From NCBI GenBank assembly GCA_003427395.1, contig BFEA01000075.1:2107786-2131064 (forward strand): DNA of 23,279 nt. Reading direction: 5' to 3'. The DNA is from Chara braunii. Taxonomy: Eukaryota > Streptophyta > Charophyceae > Charales > Characeae. Made by a program: the position numbers and the translations under genes. Shown in pieces: positions 9,930-18,681 of the stretch (positions within the stretch are counted from its first letter, which is position 1; each line of letters begins with the position of its first letter). The notes below the pieces were generated by a model. The model ran no database searches, was not told the DNA's origin, and worked only from the letters and a program-made list of their open reading frames with translations.

Positions 9930-10414
9930 TGACGGTTGCCGCGGACTACAACGTCTAACCATAGAAATATAAAAAGCAACGAATAATAAAGGGTCTTCTT
10001 TCTCCCTCAACCCATAAGCTGGTCAACCCTTGCGCATGATCGCAGTAAGCCGTGCGCATACCCAAGGCACGTATAAATATATACATAAAGTTTATTTATA
10101 TAGGACGATCACTTCTCACAGTCACAGTGGGACTCCTCTCAGCCATATATGTACGTAATCGCAGACATTCTCATCCAAAGTCCGGACAACAAAAGTCCAT
10201 GCACTACACGGGGTCAACTTTAACCATTCTCTATACACATACCCCTTGCTTTAGTCATACAAAATAAATACTCAATACTTTTGTTAAATGGTTATTCAAA
10301 ATAAAGTCTGGGTGAAACACAACAAAACAGTTCAAATCACAAGGCTAAAGCCTTTAGTTTGAGAGGCAGGAATGAATTCAAGTTGAATCGTAAACCGACG
10401 AATTGGCAACCGAC

Positions 10415-10433
10415 CTGTTATCAGTGATAACAG
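10415..10433. repeat. Perfect 9-bp-arm palindrome
   Basis: CTGTTATCAGTGATAACAG has 9-bp arms around a single central G. A second stem, GACCC/GGGTC, lies just downstream (10439-10456). Confidence 0.75.
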
Positions 10434-10730
10434 AGGATGACCCTCAAAGGGGGTCGAGCTGAATCTAGTCCAAGTCCTGAATCAGATCAATCAAGATGGC
10501 ATGTAACACAAGACAAGTCAATGCCCCAAGATAAACCTATAAGTCCATGGAGAACAACCTCTATACCACAATCTTACCCAAATCATCCTTAGACTGGTTA
10601 ACTGTGTCTAAGCCTACCTCTAAGCAAGTGTCCAAAGAAAGGTAGACTTATGGCAGAATCTCCCCTATTCAGAGTGGACTACCAGAATCGCCACCTGTCA
10701 GAATATAATCTATTTCCTTTAAATTAAAAA

Positions 10731-11340
10731 AACACTTCCCTTAGGAAAAGTGTCTTTCCAGAATTTATATAAGCCGAAATATGAAAGCATAAATAATCTT
10801 TAACTCTGGAAAGTCAAATTCTGTCTAACTTCCTGAATTAGTAAAAATTTGGGCAACACTCCCTTTAAAATGGAGACTTTCCATATTTATACTAAGTTAG
10901 ATATGAACTCGAAAAACAACTTGAGTTCAACTTAGACAAGATTTAACAAACTCCTTAGTTTTGCAGAAATTTCGGAACACTCCATTTGGAAAAATGTTTT
11001 TCCAAAGTTTATACAAAGCTAAGTCCAGAATTTGAGAATAACTTTAACTTCTCAAAGTCCAATTTTGTCTCACTCCCTAAATTAGTAAAAATTTTGGCAG
11101 CACTCCCTTTAGAAAAGGAGGCTTTCCAAATTTTAACTAGGTCAGATATAAAGAAAATACAAGTTGAACTTTGGCAAGTCAAAAATTGACGAACTCCTTG
11201 GATTTGTAGAAATTTCAGCAGCGCTTCCTGTAGAGAAAGTAGCTTGCCAAAATTTATACAAAACCAAGTACAAAAAGGTCCCGGAAAATGCAAAAATTGA
11301 TCTAAGTAAAAAAAAGATACTACAAAAAATGCAGGAATTG
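10731..11340. repeat. Tandem repeat, about 122-bp units in a 244-bp higher-order period
   Basis: Units begin at 10731, 10855, 10975, 11099 and 11220, each with a variant of AACACTCCCTTTAGAAAA followed by CTTTCCAAA-TTTATA. Units 1 and 3 (124 bp each) share the same tail (GTCT-ACT-CCT-AATTAGTAAAAATTT). Units 2 and 4 (120 and 121 bp) share a different tail (AACTCCTT-G-TTTG-AGAAATTTC). The basic array is therefore made of alternating A and B monomers. Unit 5 is B-to-A boundary sequence that decays into A-rich DNA. Unit lengths are not multiples of three, so the open frames across it are incidental. Confidence 0.85.
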
Positions 11341-11866
11341 AAACTAATTTCTATCGCTCTAGCACGTGGCGAGCAACTAAAACAACGACCTATCAAACTG
11401 AAACTCAGATAAAGTAGTGATGTCACTCAACCATAAGCAGGTCAAACCACAAAGGTAAGTACTCTCACCATCCCAAGTTTATCTGGACAAACAATAGTTC
11501 ATAATCTTTCAGTATTTTAACCCTTTTACCCCACTTTACATAAGGTTTAAGGTCCGGCCACCTAAACTTATGGAATGTGCCTTACTTAGCCAGACATAGA
11601 GTCGGATCACCCGAACTTATGAAATGAGCCTAACTTTGCCAAAAAGTATACACAAACAGAGGGCACAACTAGTTCTCTCTTCTTTTGGGCATGTGACTAG
11701 ACCATTTTAGTCGCCCTGAACTGTTTAAGATATCGAAATTATATATACCTGTCTTCTCTTTGTCTTATAATGCTGCATAGGACTGAACTCACTTAAGTTC
11801 AGCCTGCCCCAACTTACCATCAGTTATATTCTTAATTGTACTCTCTTCAGGTTGTGATAGGCTATA
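11341..11866. other. Left flank of the gap with further AACTTAT motifs
   Basis: No gene is visible. The array core recurs as CCTAAACTTATGGAA near 11561, with a TAAGG/CCTTA stem (11548-11552 with 11580-11584), and more weakly as CCGAACTTATGAAA near 11611. The left part of the long repeat may therefore extend through the gap to about this position. Confidence 0.5.
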
Positions 11867-12346
11867 NNNNNNNNNNNNNNNNNNNNNNNNNNNNNNNNNN
11901 NNNNNNNNNNNNNNNNNNNNNNNNNNNNNNNNNNNNNNNNNNNNNNNNNNNNNNNNNNNNNNNNNNNNNNNNNNNNNNNNNNNNNNNNNNNNNNNNNNNN
12001 NNNNNNNNNNNNNNNNNNNNNNNNNNNNNNNNNNNNNNNNNNNNNNNNNNNNNNNNNNNNNNNNNNNNNNNNNNNNNNNNNNNNNNNNNNNNNNNNNNNN
12101 NNNNNNNNNNNNNNNNNNNNNNNNNNNNNNNNNNNNNNNNNNNNNNNNNNNNNNNNNNNNNNNNNNNNNNNNNNNNNNNNNNNNNNNNNNNNNNNNNNNN
12201 NNNNNNNNNNNNNNNNNNNNNNNNNNNNNNNNNNNNNNNNNNNNNNNNNNNNNNNNNNNNNNNNNNNNNNNNNNNNNNNNNNNNNNNNNNNNNNNNNNNN
12301 NNNNNNNNNNNNNNNNNNNNNNNNNNNNNNNNNNNNNNNNNNNNNN
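11867..12346. other. Assembly gap (480 N)
   Basis: This is a run of 480 undetermined bases; the size may be nominal or estimated. The first base after it (12347) corresponds exactly to base 1 of this window within the long repeat. Confidence 1.
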
Positions 12347-12356
12347 ACCAAAAACA

Positions 12357-12608
12357 CCTAAACTTATAGAATGTCCTTGGCCCCTGAAAATCAGTCATAA
12401 TCAAGCCCTCGCAAGTCAGAGCAGTCAGGCCACCTAAACTTGTAGAGCAGTCTGACCCTCCATGCAAAATCACAGCACTGGGTCTCCCCAAACTTATGGG
12501 GACTTCTCAACCTCCAGAGTAATCAGACCCCCTAAACTTATAGAAGGGTCTGACGCTCCACTCAAGCCAAAACAAACATAGCACTGAGTCTCCCCAAACT
12601 TATGGGGA
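12357..12608. repeat. Stem-loop array with constant AACTTAT loop, copy 2
   Basis: The same five cores as in copy 1 are present. Stems are kept: GTCAGGC/GTCTGAC (12424-12430 with 12450-12456, one C-to-T change giving a G-U pair), TCAGACCC/GGGTCTGA (12523-12530 with 12546-12553), and TCCCC/GGGGA twice (12485-12502 and 12591-12608). The last stem is one pair better than in copy 1. Confidence 0.7.
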
Positions 12609-14280
12609 CTTCCCAGCCTTAGAGACCCAGTCAACCCTCATGCATAACTTCCTTCAATCCTGCCCTTCCCAGATGCAATCTCTTTCAACAATCTGCTTTT
12701 ACACAATCCCCGAAGTTGAAACTGAGATGGACCAGACGTTTCTTTACTTAGTCTGATTCAGTGTCCTAAGAGTCAAACAGCAATCAGAGTAGGGTAGCAC
12801 ACCATATATTCAGTCAAAAATGCAACGGGTCACACAGATAGGGGTTATATATGGGTTTATAAAAGGGAATGAAAAGTTACCTTTCAGTTCCCTGCCGGCA
12901 GAACTCCTACTGAGTTTCGGCAGAGCTCCCGCAATCGGTGGGCTGACTCCCCACAGAGTCTTACTGCGGACCTACGGGTTGCAATCCCGCCTGCCGCCTT
13001 CCTCTCAGAACCAATAGACAAGATTTAGAGTAAGAGGGATAGAAAGAGAGGGTTTTAGACTCTCAGATCCAAGGAGGGTGCATCAAACTCGCAGGAGAGG
13101 GCCTTGATATCTTGAATCGCCTGAGGGTCCCGCAATGGCAGCCACCACACACAGCAGCTCGGTCAGACTGAAGCCAATCCTCAGTTACTGACCCTCTGAC
13201 GATCCTCCAAATTGCAGCAACACCCCCTTTTTTACAACTTTCATCCTTCCTTTTTGCAGAGCCTAAACACCCCTCTAAGTCATCTCCCTACGCTTTGGAC
13301 CAAATGGCTGCTTTGTGGCTTTAAAGGCCTTCCTCGAAGTTGCGCACATCGTCATAACTGTCGGGGCATACCAAGTGATAGCAAGACAACTTCAGCAGCC
13401 TGCCGATTTACCTTGACGAGCCAATAGTACCTCGTGACCCCGCAGTCTGCTCAATACGCAACTGCCCTACGGACGCACAACTTCGGCACCTAAAATGATG
13501 GGAATGGCTTTTCTTAGTTGCAGTTGGGCTCATTCACCTCAGTGACATGGCCTCAACGGACAGAAGCGGTATGAGCTTCGAAGGCAGTAGCATTGACAGC
13601 AATCATCAACACTCCACAATAAAAGCACATCAACACTGTGCTTAACGGCCGATGAGGGACAAACAGTGGCTCCTTCTTTGCTCGGTGCTCAGGCTCCGAC
13701 CACAATCACCAGCAATAGCCGGGGCAGGCATACAAGCCTCCTATGTAGGCCACTGTCAACCCAGGTACGAGGCTCTCTGTTCACCATCCTCACTTCCTAC
13801 ACTCTGCCAGTCCGTCCGAGTGTCGTCTGAACCTTTCCGCTGCAACGCGGAAATATGCACTGCTTTCCCAAACTGAGAGGTAGAGAGTTGCTACTTCATC
13901 GGTAGGTTGAGCCAAATCGGCTGAGTGTTCTGCTAGAAGGTGGGTAGGTGCATCCATACATCGATGTTGTCATCCGCACGCAGCTGCCGTTGGTCATGTC
14001 GCCCAGTCCTTGGTTCACGAATGCACCTGGTTGCCTTCCATGCAAGGTTCTTTCAGACATATGCAATGAACTAGCTCGGATAAAAATCACGACACAGCGG
14101 GAACGGTCGTGAACAACGATACAATACTATTGTAACGGGAAAAAAACGGTCGCCTGTACTTCCCAGTGCACTTGGCTGACACCCCCGTCCAGGTTCACTC
14201 GCTCTATCCTCGTATCCTCCTACTATTCTACTCCTTTCGCTTTCTCTCTCCCTTTCTCTCTCCCTTTCTCTCTCCAACAG

Positions 14281-14344
14281 CTGTCTCCTATCCAGTGCAT
14301 CCGACTGCGTCTTCAATTAGGATAGGCAAGGCTCCGATCTCCAG
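14281..14344 (+). other. Candidate 64-bp exon with canonical splice borders (copy 2)
   Basis: It is preceded by a pyrimidine tract ending TCTCCAACAG and followed by GTAAGT at 14345. It has the same length and position as in copy 1 and differs by two substitutions. It is inferred from splice-site form and local conservation only. Confidence 0.35.
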
Positions 14345-15691
14345 GTAAGTTTCCCTCCTTGCTGCCTGCCTGCAACACTCCCATAGAAGTTATAGTTAGA
14401 AATCGAATGAATCTTCTGCTAATAAGCAGACAAATGCATTCATACTGTAAAGCCATTCCTCCCTCGCACAACTCGCTTTTCCCACATTATCGACTCCTCA
14501 ATCCATCCTCACCATCACATTCGCCCATCATCAGACCTTCTATAGAGCACCTTAGATGACCAAAATTGGTCAGAAAAAAAATGACCAAGTCTACCAACCT
14601 TTCACCCGAGTTTTCATCCCGTTGCCATCGTCGGCTCTTCGGCGCAGCCCAACCTTTTACTAACTCCTACCTTACTACCCTACTGTCTGTTTTAACCCTA
14701 CATCACGGTCGCCTGCCCCTAAAACCCCCGGAACGGATCTAAGTTCGCCCAATTCCATCGAGGATCGAGCGAAATATGACGTTTTCTAGCCTGCCATGTC
14801 CGCTCCTTCGACACCTCCACGTAGTGCACATTCTATTTAACTCTCATTCTACTAACCTACTGCACAAACTAACACTACCATCTACTTCGCCCAGCATCAA
14901 AATCACGAATTCGCATTTCAGTCTGTCAGAAACGGTTGAACACTGGCCGAATAGTTGATTCTTCTCTCACCTCACTTCCCTTGCCACCATAGCTCCCGCA
15001 CAACGCTTTTCCCTCTATCTTCTTCCACACTAATTCTTTTCTTAATCTAACAGTTTTACAGGATTCGCCTTGTCAACAACCCTCTACCTAGTATTTTTCC
15101 CTGCCTGTATTGACCAGCGGACGAGCACGACTTTCTTTCTCCGTTTTCTCTCTTGTCCGTCTGCTGCACAATATCGTCCCTCGCCCAACTGCTCACCTCT
15201 CTCCCCTTGCTGCGCACCTTGCATCTATAGTCGCCTTTTTCGTCGCCCGCGCCCTGGCTCCCCGCCTCTCTGCTACCTCACTCCGTTGCCCGAGCGCCCG
15301 TCGCTCCGTTGCTCCCTGCCTTACCTCTTCAACCTTGTCTGCATGTACCCAATGCGCTCATCCACGCCGTTGCTCCCTACCTCGTCTGTACCTACTGCTG
15401 CTAGCACAACACCCAGCAGTTGTTATGGCCCGATTCTTCGAATGTACCTGGCAGAAATCCGCGTCCGGTTCACCCAGCCCACCTTTACCTCCGCCTGCCC
15501 GTTCATGACAGCTCGCGGTCCTACAACAGAGTGAGCTCGGCAGCCTTAATCAAGGTTGAAGGAAACCTCGATGGGAGCCAGCTACTGCGGTTCGACTAGT
15601 CTTTCGCCCCTATAGTCCATCAGACGGTGTGCTTCCCGTCTGCGCCACTGCTCCGCGACGGTCCCCTCCCTAGTCTCACTCTTGCCCGCCT

Positions 15692-16605
15692 TGCTCATGC
15701 TGAGTCCGCCACCACCTTAGGCCCCCGACAATTGTCCATTTACAGACGGGGGTCATGGAGTCGGGGTTGCGGGCTTGCTAAAGCTCGTGGACTGGCTCCA
15801 GCCGGAGCGGGTCACGATGCTGGTTTTAGCGGGAGTAGGCAAATATTCAAATGAGAACTTTGAAGGTCGACGTGGGGGAAGGGTTTCATGGGACAGGTCG
15901 CTCCGCATAGCCTTGCGGCCCCTACCACTGTGCCGTGAACTACTCCTGCTTAACTCTCCCACAGCAGTCCACGGGGAACGAACGGCGCTCCTGCGGAGGG
16001 TCCGTATTAGCCAGTTTTCTTCCGCCTCGTGGGCCAATCACCCACCACTTCGCATGCACGTTGAACTCGTCGGCCCGTAATTTCAAGACGACGGGATAGC
16101 GAAATTCCGCTGGCATTCCAAACTCACAGGAACCCAAACTCAAGACCGTTTCCCGTTAGTCTAGCAGTGTACCAACTGAACCAGCCCCGTTGGTGTCAGA
16201 GACGATCAACAATAAAGATAAAAATTAATAATAAAATTAAGTATTAAAAATAAACAATTAAAACACGGAAACTGAATAAAAATCGGGTCGTCGCCTCGCC
16301 AGCCTTCGATGCCGCTTACCTTGATTATCATGCAGAAGTCTCATCGTTGTCGAAGCCGTCTTCCGCACGGACATGCGCGCATCCCGATCAGATATATCAA
16401 TCAAAAGGCAAAAGTCTTTGTAATCCTAATTTAATCAAAAATAAATAAATAATAATTAATAATAGTAAGGAAGGCGGTCGGCGCCTGCGCCGTCTTTACA
16501 ATTATCAACAGGGAAAGGAAATCACGCGCGCCCACGCACTCTCTACTTCTAGATCTTCTAGTCAAACTTTCAACCGATAGACTGCTGCGACTCACGTGGT
16601 CTACT
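15692..16605. other. 914-bp segment present only in copy 2
   Basis: It lies between CCCGCCT and CCAAAATT, which are adjacent in copy 1. I see no flanking target duplication, and the borders share only CT, so deletion from copy 1 is as likely as insertion here. The first 500 bp are GC-rich and the rest is AT-rich with runs of AATAAATAAT type. Short open frames on both strands do not resemble known proteins. Confidence 0.7.
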
Positions 16606-16651
16606 CCAAAATTTCAACTCAAACTTATTTTCTGTCACTTGCAAAAAACAG

Positions 16652-16680
16652 GGCGGATACCCTTGTAAGGGTATTCGCGC
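16652..16680. repeat. Terminal palindrome of copy 2
   Basis: It has the same GGATACCCTT-GT-AAGGGTATTC inverted repeat as at 3329-3358, unchanged in its core, next to the repeat terminus at 16685. Confidence 0.7.
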
Positions 16681-16685
16681 TGACA

Positions 16686-17993
16686 CCGACATTTTGAGAT
16701 TTAGCTCGGGAAAAGCGGACAACTCGTGCAAGCGGTACGAGGTCCAACAGCGCCTATTAATAGAAATTAAATTGACAAATTGTGAATTTTTTTTTTAATT
16801 TACTTAAATATTAAAAAAATTACAATCCGATAAGTTTCTGGTTTGATGTGCGATGACTGAATGTGTAAAGTTTCCACACTCGAAAAGGGGTCGGTAGTCC
16901 GCACGCGGGCGCGCGCAAAAACCAAACCCTAGTGAACCAAGACCCTAGTTGGGGAAATTAATCTAAGACAAAAGCTTCGGGTATTTTTTATTCGAACTCC
17001 AAAACCAGCCGATATTGGCCGATGGGAGCCGGGACCAGAGTTGGCGGGAAAATCAGTTTGAATATTTTGAGAGCTTCGGTGCTCGGGACCGTGCACCGGA
17101 ACTCTAGATATTGAATTTATTGGTATTTTAAATTTTAATTTGAGATGGTCTCTTTTTCGTTATATTTATTTTACTCAAAATTGAGGCAGAAAATGTGACC
17201 GCCCACCGGGAACAAAGTTGACCGGTTGATTTTTCTCAAAATTTTGAGACATATTTCGGGAAAACAGATATTGGATGAGACCGGTACGCGCCCCAGCAGC
17301 CCCATGAAATTGGTGAAAATTCTTGAATTTTGAATCTTTTTTATTAATTTTAATTATTAAAAAAAAGGAGTAATAAAAGAATCTAATTTGATAGAAAGAA
17401 AGATTACACGTCCTAGTATAAGTGTGTCAAGTTTCCCCATGTAGAAAGGGTCGACGGTATGGGTGCGGTCGCGCGCAAAACGGAAACCCTAACGATTTGA
17501 AACCCCAGTGGGCTGTAATTGGCTAAGCATAGTTTGAAGTCTATTTTATTTTTTTGATTCCCGAACCGAGCGATTTTGGCCGATAGATACTGAGACCAAA
17601 GTTGGGCGGATCTTCGATCTTAAAATTTTGAGATCTACCATGGACGAAACCGTCGATGGAAAGTCCGGTTTAAGAATTTAATTGAAATTTAATATTTAAA
17701 TTGTTAATTAAGGATTATTATTTTTATAATTACTCAAAATCTAAGCTGTTTTGGGCGGCGCTTGTGGGGCGGAAGTCTGTTCGGAAGACTTTTTCTGAAA
17801 TTTTGAGACCTTCCGCGCCAAAAACTGACATACCAAACTCCCAGAAAAGAATAAAATATATCAAATAATTTAAAATTTTTGAATAGAAAATTTCCTTAAA
17901 TCCTTGAAAGTATCAAAATTAAGACAAAAAATAAAAAATAAAATCAATTAAAATTCATTTTATATTTCTGATTGGCTGATGAACTTTTTTTTT
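16686..17993. repeat. About 560-bp satellite, roughly 2.3 units
   Basis: Anchors recur at a constant offset: GTGT-AAGTTTCC at 16863 and 17424, GCGCGCAAAA at 16911 and 17471, GGCCGAT with following ACCARAGTTG at about 17034 and 17595, and ATTTTGAGA at 16691, 17064, 17241, 17625 and 17800. Units start near 16690, 17240 and 17800 and differ considerably. Each has an AT-rich half and a half with AAACCCTA-like and GCGCGC words. The array is cut on the left by the end of long-repeat copy 2 and on the right by the LTR-like start at 17994. Confidence 0.75.
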
Positions 17994-18681
17994 TGTAACG
18001 CCCAAATTGGAGGAAACTCGTGATTTCCCCCAAATAGAGCACATGCCTTCTATTTGAACATTTTATGAATAAGGTATGTAAGCTCTATTTAAATCGGGAT
18101 TTCAACACCCCTTCCTTCTTAAATCCGTCTAGACTTAGTTTAGCACTGGCTAGCTGTGGCTTTGGCCCGACTCCGATCCGCAAGGGCTCGGTCGGTCTGC
18201 GAAAGGTCCCAGTTAGGCCACCTTAACGTATCTTTCATAGTCCTTTCTATACTTCTCTCTACCAATGTCTCTTAATGTTCTCTCGCTTGCCTATTTCGGA
18301 CTTTTCTGAGTTGTCCTTCTCTCATACGATAGTCGGTAGTTAGAGGAGTTCCCCATCCCACCCACCCAATAGGATTATAGGTGTTTTGTCCAGATAAATT
18401 AATAGGACCGGGCTGCTAGCTCTTTTTTACGACTCTCACGTTAGGACGGAGCTCTATCTCACCATGATGAACGAAAGAACATCCGGGACTGTGTCAACAA
18501 GTCCAGTAGGATGGAGACGTGCGGGAGTAGTTCATCATAGGTCCGGGCTGGATGAGTGATTCTAGCTAGTTTAACGCTCGTTAAGTGTGAAATACGAACC
18601 TATAGCTCTGAAGATTGCTAGACAATCCTATTCGGGCTTATTCATTAGATCCGGGCTTCACAGGAGATACTTACACCAGGT
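17994..18681 (+). mobile_element. Putative 5' LTR and leader of the second retroelement
   Basis: The satellite stops abruptly at a T-run, and TGTAACGCCCAAATTGGAGG begins, a start typical of LTRs. The gag start follows 690 bp later. A TATA-like TATTTAAAT lies at 18086-18094. The word CCGGGCT recurs at 18408, 18543 and 18651, with near matches at 18483 and 18632. I cannot place the LTR end or a primer-binding site, and no second copy of this LTR is seen downstream in the window. Confidence 0.5.
18086..18094 (+). promoter_or_regulatory. TATA-like box in putative LTR
   Basis: TATTTAAAT lies about 95 bp inside the LTR-like start, upstream of the gag leader. It is a pattern match only. Confidence 0.25.

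Larger units (their letters stand above)
12347..16685. repeat. Long direct repeat, copy 2
   Basis: This is the homologue of 1-3362 in the same orientation. It begins at the gap edge with the same sequence as window base 1 and ends at the shared terminus ...CGCGCTGACA. It carries two segments absent from copy 1: about 82 bp (13920-14001, bordered by TCG on both sides) and 914 bp (15692-16605). It lacks about 18 bp found near 1057-1075 of copy 1 and has three rather than two units of a 12-bp CCCTTTCTCTCT repeat. Beyond 16685 the sequence is a satellite, unlike the DNA beyond 3362. Confidence 0.85.

Noticed and set aside
10986-11426. Small open frames in the 122-bp tandem repeat
   Set aside because: Unit lengths are not multiples of three and the frame shifts from unit to unit, so the repeat is not coding.
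11824-12491. Open frames spanning the N run
   Set aside because: Undetermined bases cannot support a coding call.
16115-16190. tRNA-like or SINE head on the minus strand (TGGTTCAGTTGG resembles a pol III A box)
   Set aside because: The B-box-like word is poor (about half matching), and no acceptor or T-stem pairing is found.
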